This document shows positions 51,703-64,000 of a DNA stretch of 64,000 nt, one piece after another. Location: positions 58,692 to 122,691 of the forward strand of contig OENT01000401.1 of the NCBI GenBank assembly GCA_900239685.1, written 5' to 3'. Positions within the stretch are counted from its first letter, which is position 1, and every line of letters begins with the position of its first letter. Made by a program: the position numbers and the translations under genes. A model generated the notes under the pieces. That model worked only from the letters and a program-made list of their open reading frames with translations. It was not told where the DNA came from and did no database searches. Source of the stretch: Rotaria macrura. Its lineage: Eukaryota > Rotifera > Eurotatoria > Philodinida > Philodinidae.

Positions 51703-54142
51703 TTACCACCAATTTTTCGTATCCTGTGTTATTATACCAGCAAATACTCGATTGAATCTTGGTCGATCAAGGATTTGACCAAGTTTTTTTGAATAATACA
51801 TTGAATCCGTTGTAGAATAGCGTTTAAATAGTAAAATTGTTTTGTTCGGTGTTTCAATATCATTGATTGGTATAATATCACGTGTATCTAATTCGATATT
51901 TTTACGTCGACCCCAGAAATCGACATGAGTTAATATAACATGATTACATTCGACATTGGTATACATGTAACATATGGTTCGTGTTGCTGCCCAACCAAAT
52001 ATATAAAGGCTACACGATGCAAGACTTAGAAGAAACAATGAAAATTGTAGTTCGAATAATGTTGTTAAACCTTCATTGTAACAATATATTTGATATGGAG
52101 ATATAAGAATACTAAAATAAGGAATTGAAAATTTTCGTGTACTAAATCGTATGAGAAAACATTTTCGACGTGAAAACTACATCTATCGAATAGGTAGTAG
52201 AGGTGTCGTCCGCAGGAAAAAAATTTTTTGTCATGTTCTGACAAAAATCAAAAATAGTTACTTCATACTTAGGTTTATGTGCAAAATGATTCACATTATC
52301 GGTCTAGGTGTGTTTGATGAGAAGGACACTCATCTAAACCCCTTGCCAGAATAAAAGGCCATGGCCTTCTATTATGAAAATTTACATTGCTCCTCTGACG
52401 GTGGCCTATGTTTTTGCTAGGATTTAACGAGAAACTTAAGAGGTTTTTAAATTTTTCTTCCATTAAAACAGACACTTTTAGCAGTAAAATACTGAAAAAC
52501 CAGGTTTTTGTGTACTCAAAAAGTGAGTACACTCTAGAATCGGTCAGTGTGTCCGGCCGTTAACACGATAACTCTTTACAAATACATTCGATTGAGCTGA
52601 AATTTTGTGCACAGAATTGTCTGATGAATATCGCGGTCGAGTTCGAAGATGAGAAGGATTCGGCAAGAAATGGCTGAGTTATCGAAAAAATTGTCATTTT
52701 TCACCAAGCAATCCCTGAGGTGGGGTACAGGGATTTTTTCAAAAATACTTTTTTCTCAGAATTATCCACAACTTATGTAAAGTGACTCAGTTTTTAACGC
52801 TGATTCCGAATCTGATATTAGTTTTGAACCAAATCGCAGCTATCTAACAAAACATTGGCTGCAAAAAGGTTTCAAATGCACAAAAACTGCATCTAGAAAC
52901 AAAATTGCCTAGATATGCCCGAGATGATCAGTAGTTTTGGAGTTTCCCAAGTTACTTCTTCTGTGCACACATTCCAGAATGACTGATTTATCTCATTCAC
53001 TTTTTGAAGTACACATAAGTCCAAAGTTTTCACATTTATTTAGTGCTAAAACCTGAAACTCCACTTGTTTTCTGGAAAAAAGCTTTTGGAGATTCCATGG
53101 CCTTCTATTCTAGGAGGGGGGGGGGTGGTTACATCTAAACTCTCTCCGACACCTTCATACCACCAATCTACATTTTCTCAAGAAAAATCTAAATAATGTT
53201 ATTTTCCAATTGAAGTATGAATGCTAGTATTACTCCTGTGGATGTCTCTAGTTGTAGCCTTTCAAATGTATTCCAATAGGAAAATGGGAAATTCGTACCG
53301 AGTCTGGTCTATACGAAATGAATCAATTTTGAATAAATTTAATAGTTATGATTTCTTTCAGCATAAAATAGGAGTATTACAAATGTTGTACTATTCATAA
53401 TTATTGTGAAAAAGATTTCATATTCTCGTACCGAAAACTAGAATGAATAAAGAAATGTGTTTCATTTTTCAAGTAACTCATACAAATTCAATATTTCAAC
53501 AGAACACAAAACAAAACCTTGATTTGAAAAAATCCTTCAGTAAAATGTTTCTATTTTCGAATGTGTATAAAATATGAATTTGATTAAAGATAGGATTCAT
53601 ACTTTCATCTATGACCTACGAAATGTTACAGAACACGTGTAGACTTTCGTTTGACGAAATAGTATTAACAATAATACAAATAAGTCAGCATAGTAATCTG
53701 TTTCAAGTATCGTGTGAAGGCGAGAAATCTTAACTGACTATCTATGAGTTTAATTGATCAAATATACTGAGATCTAAATTTAATTTTTGGGAAAAATGAA
53801 TTGAATTTCTCTTAAGTAAATATTTACTTACGTTGCTAATGTTTGTGAAAGTTTAAGAAGTTGAAGATATCTCATAGATCGATAAAAACCAAAACGATAT
53901 ATCAAATAGAAATCATTAAATAATTTTGATTTTACACCAGTTGGTTCTGGTAAATATGAAGGTAAATTAGCTAAAGTAGGTAGTTTAGTTTCAATAGGAA
54001 GTAAATCATTTTGTGCATTTTTATTCAATACTTGACTTTGTACTTGTTTCGAAGAATTCAAACAAATATTTGTGGTCGAAAAGAATCGATATCGATTCTG
54101 GTTGTTTATTAAACGAAATATTTTCATATTACGAATAAACAT
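51703..54142 (-). CDS. TMEM186: TMEM186-like mitochondrial complex I assembly factor
   Basis: Two exons on the minus strand (54142-53832, 52141-51703) encode 249 aa. The N-terminus is basic and Ser/Asn-rich with no acidic residue in the first ~30, fitting a mitochondrial presequence. FYLIYRFGFYRSMRYLQLLK, followed by SQT, aligns with the human TMEM186 stretch IYRFPGIKYCRVLSRLKLLQT. The second exon has two hydrophobic helices (around SLFLLSLASCSLYIFG) and then a soluble tail with VDFWGRRKNIELDTRDIIPI. TMEM186 is an inner-membrane protein of the MCIA complex that builds the membrane arm of complex I. The 1690 bp intron holds a full 550 bp repeat (copy D). It is the last gene of a minus-strand trio. 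Confidence 0.86.
52510..53039 (+). repeat. ~550 bp interspersed repeat, full copy D
   Basis: Same termini and interior as copies A and C, in the plus orientation, inside the TMEM186 intron. It lacks a few bases of the right-hand CGGAC palindrome. A 15-base sequence (CCATGGCCTTCTATT) occurs at 52359-52373 and again at 53095-53109, roughly flanking it. Confidence 0.88.
53116..53125. repeat. Poly-G tract
   Basis: Ten consecutive G in otherwise AT-rich intronic DNA. Confidence 0.85.
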
Positions 54143-54148
54143 TCTTGT

Positions 54149-54158
54149 CTGAAAAATT
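54149..54158 (-). promoter_or_regulatory. Candidate (trans-)splice acceptor of TMEM186
   Basis: On the minus strand ATTTTTCAG ends six bases before the ATG (position 54149). Six bases leave no room for a normal 5' UTR, which suits addition of a spliced leader. No upstream 5' exon could be recognised. Confidence 0.4.
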
Positions 54159-54255
54159 CTTCAAATATTTCTATCTATTAGTATAGATTTTCCTTTTTTT
54201 TTTTCTGATCCGATTGTCGTTCTAATTTTTTTTTCAGGCATAAACAGAAATAAGC

Positions 54256-54275
54256 AGACACACACACACACACAC
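54256..54275. repeat. (CA)n microsatellite
   Basis: CA dinucleotide run in the 226-bp spacer between POLDIP3 and TMEM186. Confidence 0.85.
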
Positions 54276-54368
54276 AAGAAAAAAAAAGATCCCAAACCAA
54301 AACACATTGATGTTTGTGTATATATATATATATATATGTATATGTATTATATATACAATTTGTTTTCA

Positions 54369-56264
54369 TTAGAGTTTAACTTGAAATTGTACAGGATTTG
54401 CTGTATTATTTGACGGATGGAAGAGAGCCTGACGGATAAATGCTGGATCAATAACAATTTTACTTGACGTATTATTTGTTGAATTTAATTTTAATGGTTG
54501 ATCGATTGTTGATGAAGAATGAATCGAACTTCTAATAACGTACAGAATGAAAAATATTCTAAGTAAAAAACAAAATCAAGATTAGTTGTTAATATAGTAC
54601 CCATTTTCTTTTATTGGTTGTTGACTATTATTGGATGTTTTTGAACTTTGTACCGTTGAATACGATGATGTTTGTTGAAGACTAACATACATGAATTGTC
54701 CATCTAATAAACGATTATGATATTTCGATACAGCTTGTTCAGCATGTTCACGTTTAGCATAAATAATTTGAACACAACCTTGACTTAATGTTGTTATTTC
54801 ATTTATACGACCGATTTCATTAAATAATTCCTTAAGATAGAAAACTTTAAATTATTGAAAATTCAAAAGATAAAATCGAAATAACATACGATAACATCTT
54901 CTTCTGTAACAGATGGTTGAAGATTCGTCACTAATATTGTTCCCGGCATTGAAATTGATTGCGTTGCTGAAGTTGGTTTGGGCTATGAGGAAAGAAAATG
55001 GGGGGTAGTGAAATTCCAATGTAAAGATAAAAGATGATTGTTTTATTCGAAACATATCATTTGTGAATTCAAATTTCAATCTATGACTGACTTTTGCCTT
55101 CTAATTTAACTTTTGATAATGATAGAAAAATAAATCTTACGACTGTTGACGAAGTATTTGATGTTGTTCGTGAACTTATTGGTACACCTGATGATGTTCG
55201 CTTAACAGAACCTGTAGGAACAGTCGTCGTCAATAGACTTTGTTGTGGTTTGTCAGTTGTTGTTGTTGTTGTTTTTCTCGTAGATGACGTAGTACGTTTT
55301 ACCGGAGGTTCATAGACATCACTATCAAGAGTTTGATGAACTGTACGATCGTCTTCGTCTGTTGTTGTACTAGTGTGACGTCGATGAGAACTCATTCGAA
55401 TAGGTGATCGAGATGATGATGATGCCGGTGTTGTTTGCATAGAAGCATCATGTAAACGTTTGACTATCGGAGGAGGATGATGTTGATGTTGATGAATAGA
55501 TGATGAGGAACTTGTTGTTGTAGGTTGAGCTGGCTTTGGTTCTTTTTGAAAGTGATCATTAACGAAACTTATAACAACTTTATGATCAGATAAAGATGAA
55601 AGAGTATTCGTCGTTTGAGAAGGACGATTACCATCTTCAATACGAATAGATGGATTTGTAATTGTCTGTATGAAGAAAGAAAAAAAAAGCGAACAAAGAT
55701 TTTTATGTTTTGTCTTGAAGAAATCAAATTAAATTTACTTTCGTTAAAGAAATTTTATCAGTTGATGGAGTTGTACTGATGATCGGATCACTACTATTAC
55801 GAATCGTGACAAATGTTGATGGTCCAACGGCGAATATTTTTTTCTTTTTTTCAACTACAATACTACTTGTTGTAGGTGCCGATGAAATGAGCTAATAGAA
55901 CAAAATATAAAGTTAAGTCTTTCGCATAGTTATTTTTATTTACTCGTCCATCCTTAATTTTCATATCTTTAAGGCCAGTAACAACAACCATTTTTCCATT
56001 ATCATTATCGATTTCATTTGTTTTTAGTAACGAATTTTTTCGTACGACGATACTTGTCGATGTATTTGACGATTGTCGACTGAGCAATTGTCGAGCATCA
56101 AACGATGATTTACTTCGATTTAATAATTCTCGTGCATCTTGTACAGACGAACTAGTCGATCCAATTAATTGACGACGATTGATATTGACTTTTGGAGATG
56201 ATTTACTAAGACGTTTTAGTGCACTAATTCGATTATTACCAATGCTTTTCGACATTGTTTTCAT
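54369..56264 (-). CDS. POLDIP3: POLDIP3/SKAR-like RNA-binding mRNA-export factor
   Basis: Six exons on the minus strand (56264-55944, 55891-55739, 55665-55141, 54982-54890, 54830-54601, 54531-54369) encode 494 aa. The N-terminal half has the family's repeated D-A-R motifs (SVQDARELLNR, SSFDARQLLSR). The middle is a long Ser/Thr/His/Pro-rich disordered region. The single RRM opens with GTILVTNLQPSVTEEDVIEL and ends HNRLLDGQFMYVSL, close to human POLDIP3 (VNNLHPRVTEEDIVELF and NNRCLDGQPMKCNL). The last residues PVQFQVKL match the human end TEFKIKL. In vertebrates the protein links TREX/exon-junction complexes to mRNA export and S6K1-stimulated translation in the nucleus. It is the middle gene of the trio, starting 195 bases after PSMC4. 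Confidence 0.92.
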
Positions 56265-56301
56265 TCACAAAATGTCGTACACAAACAAAACGTAAAAAGA
56301 T

Positions 56302-56318
56302 CTAGAATAAAATAATAA
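56302..56318 (-). promoter_or_regulatory. Candidate (trans-)splice acceptor of POLDIP3
   Basis: A polypyrimidine-rich run ending TTTATTCTAG on the minus strand, 37 bases before the ATG and about 160 bases after the PSMC4 stop. Confidence 0.4.
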
Positions 56319-56459
56319 ATAAATAGACATAAAAGAACCAAAAAAAAAGAAAATAACGACGAAAACAAAACAGAACTCTCTTCGAGAATACACATAATCA
56401 TGTAAATAAAAGAATGCGTTCTACAATCAATATCCTTATATGATAAATTTTATTTTTAA

Positions 56460-59864
<3,405 letters not shown>

Positions 59865-59884
59865 TTGTATTTTTATTCAAAAAT

Positions 59885-59894
59885 CTAAAGTAAT
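59885..59894 (-). promoter_or_regulatory. Candidate splice acceptor upstream of PSMC4
   Basis: ATTACTTTAG on the minus strand ends 20 bases before the ATG. It could be the 3' end of a 5'-UTR intron or a spliced-leader acceptor. Confidence 0.3.
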
Positions 59895-61205
59895 TTATTA
59901 ATATTTATGCTTAGCATAGATTGTTATAGAATACATGAGAACTCGATCGAAAGCAACAATAATAACTTTTCCAAAATTTTGTTAAAACCTTGTAATGATC
60001 AACTCAATATCATTGATACTAAGGATTTTCTAAATAAAAACAACAGGCAAAGATCTAAATGTGTTACTCGTGCGAAACAAACAATGGCGATTCTTTATAT
60101 GAGTATTCGATTGGACGACTAGAAGTCCAATCTTCTTCAATGAAACACATACATACAGAATAAATTTCCTATTGGTAATATCTCCTCTCAATCGCTGTAG
60201 GTAGTAAAACATTGATGAGTTTCATTCAGCATTCGTCACTTACTTTCTACTGCTCTTACGTACAGGATTAACACTTATGATAATGTGTACAGTCACGACA
60301 GTTAATGTTGAAAAAAAAATGCTTGCATATTGAAAATATGAATCCTTTTTAATCCAGACAATGTCTCGGTACACAAATGATTTCTCATCATTCACGCAAT
60401 ACATCTAGTTTTGTCATCGATAATATTTTGAAAAAGTACTGAATAATTTTCATAATGAAAATACAGATGTAAAATTCATGAAGAGTTCATTTCTTGATTA
60501 AAATCATATATTCACAGAATTGAAATCGTACAGTATTTTTAAGATGAAACATAAAGAGTGATTAATCGGCAAAGATCACGAGATCATTTGATAAAGATAT
60601 GACTAATCTACGCGTCTGTTGGGATAAGACTATGAAAATGGAATTGTGAGATTTGAAATATAAACACTGTTTTCTATAGACGAGAATAAACTACTGCTTT
60701 AATTTTTCTTCTCACTCATGAGTCATCGTTTTACAAGCATGAAACATTTTTCTGTTATTCTACTTCCAGTTTTTGGCCTTCGTTGACTAATTAGTTATTC
60801 AAATCAAGTTGAAGCAATGATTCTATGCTTGTCTATTCTTAGCTATTCGACATAACTCCGAACTACAACAACGTAGAGCTCTGATTGGTATTTGACTGAT
60901 CACGTGTAAAGGTCAGTTATTTAAATGATAAATTCATTTGTAACATTGTAAAATCAACTGAAAAGTGCTACTAGAACAAAACCAGGATAGAAGATTAAAT
61001 TTCAAGAAATCGATTGTGATTCCATAGGACATCTGTCGAAATTTTCTTCAATATCCGAAATCATACAGGTGAATCATGGATTATGGATTCGAGATTTGAC
61101 AAGGAATCGATGGATTATATGTAGTCATATTTTACATTGTCAACGAAATCTCTACACTCAATACTCTTCATCTGTTCGATTACTTTGTTTTCATTTTAGA
61201 TAAGA
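59895..61205. other. Intergenic between divergent PSMC4 and GT43 genes
   Basis: AT-rich 1.3 kb that should contain both promoters. No coding frame with support. Confidence 0.4.
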
Positions 61206-62479
61206 ATGTACATAAAATATCATCGGTGTGTTTCATCCTATTCGATCGTACTGATTTTCTTCCTCGTATATCTAATAGTAACCATTGGTATGATAACATA
61301 CAGTAAGCATATGCTCTTGCATTTTATGGAAGTTTTTTTTTTTTAAATATCATCATTTTTGTTCTGTTGTATGTCTAGTGAGAATTAGCGATACGAAGCA
61401 AGATACTAAACCCTGGAAGCAACTATCACTTATGTATCCGGGTTTAGTTGAACCCATCGAAGAAAGTTGGAATGATCCATTATCAACACGTAAGATTTAT
61501 ATGATTACACCGACGAAAACACGAGCCGAACAAATAGCTGATTTAACACGAGTTGCACAAACACTATATTTAGTAAACTAGAACACTAGAATACTTTCTT
61601 AATGATTCAATAATTGATTTTAGATTCCGAATCTTGTTTGGATTATTGTCGAAGATGAATCTCAAATGACAAGACGTATTCATCGTCGACTTCAATCGTT
61701 CCATTTACCATTTATTCATTTAAATGTTGCAACACCAGATTATTTAAAACCAACACAAAATCAATCAACATGGCGTCGACCACGTGGCATGGTTCAGAAA
61801 AATGTTGGTCTTCAATGGATACGTCAACATACAAATCCGAATGATGATGCACTTGTCTATTTTGCTGACGATGATAATACATATCATTGGAAATTATTTC
61901 AAGAGGTAATCCATTGGTTAGTACATTCATTATCAATGTAGAATTAAACTATTAGATTTACGAATCTTTTGTAGATTCGTAAAGTTCAATCAGTTGGTGT
62001 TTGGCCAGTAGGACTTGTTGGTGAACTTCTATATGAGCGTCCAATTTGTTTAAACGGAAAAGTAAATTTAAATATAATTGTTGCACACGTTTTTTAATTC
62101 TCCTTACTCATAGGTTCACTCATGGTTCCATTATATTTATCGGAAACGAACATTTCCGACTGATATGGCTGGATTTGCCATTCATTTACGTCTTATTCAT
62201 CAACATTCAAATTATATATTTAACGTCAGTGCTAATAGTATTGGTGAACAAGAATCTCAAATACTAAATACAATGACAACTATGGATCAACTTGAATGTT
62301 TAGCTAATAATGCTACAAAAGTAAGAATCATATTCTATATGAATAGAATATATATGAATGTTTTTGTTTTTGAATGATAGATCTATGTCTGGCATACAAA
62401 AACTCAATCGATGTTTCTAACATCAACAGAAAAGTTACGAAACGCAGGAATAAATTATGATCTAATCGATGAATTGTGA
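61206..62479 (+). CDS. B3GAT: GT43 beta-1,3-glucuronosyltransferase
   Basis: Six exons (61206-61287, 61379-61572, 61624-61905, 61975-62061, 62114-62320, 62381-62479) encode 316 aa. A short cytoplasmic tail and one membrane anchor (SIVLIFFLVYLIVTI) make it a type II Golgi protein. The catalytic domain starts KIYMITPTKTRAEQIADLTR. The metal/UDP-GlcA site is YFADDDNTYHWKLF. VGVWPVGLVGELLYE, DMAGFAIHLRLI and GEQESQIL (with the family's catalytic Glu) follow, and the C-terminal acceptor-site motif is YVWHTKTQ. GT43 enzymes add glucuronic acid to the Gal-Gal-Xyl linker of proteoglycans (B3GAT3) or to HNK-1 glycans (B3GAT1/2). I cannot assign the paralogue; a single-copy invertebrate gene would most likely be the linker enzyme. 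Confidence 0.95.
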
Positions 62480-64000
62480 CATAAAGTGTTGTTTCTACAG
62501 ATATCAATAGAATGATAATAATGGTGAATGTTTTTTTTATTGTTTCTTATTAAAAAAAAGAAAATATTCTCGTTTTTTTCTGTGTTAAAATCATTTGAAG
62601 TATGAATATTCTGAAAATAGACCAAGTTAGAAGTCTACGATTGCCAAGTTGTTTCAGTCGGAGCAGATGATGTGCCAACAAAAACGTACAACTGTGTTCG
62701 TAAAATGATGAATATATGTACATTCTCAACTCAAAGATGATTTGACATGTAGTCGCTTTCTTTTTTAAGGTCAAAAAGCTTTTACACGTGCTGTTGTAAG
62801 CATCCAGGTAACTTTACTGCGACAGTAAACGAAGTATCTGACATCATCTCCAATGTTTTGTCGTTGATGATTGAAGAATAATTGAATTTATGACGATTCA
62901 TGTTCAGATTTAGTTCGTTTTCGAATATTATTATGAAATTCAACAGTGCACTAGTGATATAATTATCGGTTAAGTTAGAATGAATCATCATCGAATAACA
63001 TACACGAACGCATTTCTTTTCTGTAGTCCTTCACTTTTTATGACAAACCGATCAATATAAGATTACATTTTAGCATTGAACATAATCCATTGTGATTTCA
63101 GAATTTCGTAAGTAAGAATGAATAAACGAGAAAATATCGATGCATATGTGTTTTTCTTATAATAAACATTTCAAAAAAAAAAGATTTGAAGTTATACATG
63201 ACAAAGGAATCTCACCTTTACATATGCTGTGTAATCGCATGTAGTAAATGCTTCGTTTGAACAGATGTACATAGGAGCGTACTGTAGATTACAACAAAAT
63301 AATTATCGAGTAGTTTCAAGATCTGGAGCATTGTTTCGTGTATATGAACAAATCTTGCAAAATTTCATCAGTTATATGTCATAGAAGTCTGATTTCTTGG
63401 AAAAATCAAATGTTGAAAGATCACCGTCAGTGCTTTAGAGAATAAAATGACTATTAGGGATTGAAGTGAACTTGAGAGAATGCATAGTTTGATTTGTTCA
63501 ATCACTATTGACGAAAACCCGTCGCAATAGATTAAGAGTATCACATCATGCCATTGAATAATACATTATTAATATGAAAATTTATTTTTTCTTATCTTCA
63601 TCGTACACGGCTTTTTTTCTTATAGCTACATTAATATTTTGATCTGAGTAAACACACGAGTACATTAAATATGGTATTGACAATAAAAATATAAATCAAC
63701 ATTGATAGAAAATAAAATCTTATTGACGAAAATATTGATTAATTTGCATTTATCATAAACATTCACTTTCATAACGATATTCTATATGAATGATAGTATT
63801 CTTGAAAAGAGTTAAGTACTTTGGCAGGAATTATATTCAGCGAAGAAATGAAAGTTCAGTGTATTCTTGTTGCTTATCGTACGGAAAAATGTATGCCACC
63901 TTCTTTCAGATGCGATGCTTCTTGTTTGACTTCGATCTGTTGTATATCATTTATGGATCTGAGGATGTACTTTTTAAAGTATCCATTGTCTTTCTAAGTA
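62480..64000. other. 3' flank, no gene seen
   Basis: AT-rich sequence to the window end. No frame above 75 codons and no recognisable repeat. Confidence 0.45.

Overview
This is eukaryotic, AT-rich nuclear DNA. It carries 13 protein-coding genes, nearly all cut by very short GT-AG introns (about 45-75 bp), with a few introns of 1-4 kb that have taken up transposable elements. The protein set is animal: cholinesterase, FOG-type zinc-finger protein, long-coil intermediate filament, MFSD2-type transporter, orphan GPCR. Intron style, base composition and the intermediate-filament type fit a bdelloid rotifer (Rotaria or Adineta-like). That assignment is inference from general character, not from a diagnostic marker.

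Layout. 1-6 kb: truncated copies of a ~550 bp interspersed repeat, then a gene-free stretch holding a hAT-like non-autonomous element with nested palindromes. 6-12 kb: TFDP (E2F partner, +) converging on a cholinesterase (-). 15-16 kb: an unrecognised 362-aa charged/helical protein (+). 19-25 kb: an MFSD2-like lysophospholipid transporter (-) with a 3.8 kb intron holding one copy of the 550 bp repeat; a second, inverted copy lies just upstream of the gene. 28-33 kb: a class I SAM methyltransferase (-) split by a 4.2 kb intron that contains a TTAA-flanked foldback element. 37-38 kb: an orphan GPCR (+). 40-42 kb: a disordered protein with six I-P-V/I motifs and C-terminal SILK plus RVxF-like PP1 motifs (+). 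43.6-48.3 kb: a FOG/ZFPM/u-shaped homolog (+). 49.8-51.5 kb: an intermediate filament (+). 51.7-59.9 kb: three genes head-to-tail on the minus strand, PSMC4, POLDIP3/SKAR and TMEM186, closely spaced and each with a splice-acceptor-like AG just upstream of its ATG, an operon-like layout. 61-62.5 kb: a GT43 glucuronosyltransferase (+).

Mobile DNA is the second theme. A ~590 bp element with perfect 8-bp target duplications, terminal GTCGAC-rich inverted repeats and a conserved ~65-codon ORF occurs twice. A ~550 bp family occurs five times. One TTAA-flanked foldback and one hAT-like element are present once each.

The most interesting candidate for an undescribed function is the IPV/SILK/RVxF protein at 40.2-41.9 kb. 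Its motif set suggests a scaffold joining small heat-shock proteins to protein phosphatase 1. Gene models were joined by hand from reading frame, splice phase and family similarity recalled from memory. No database search was possible.
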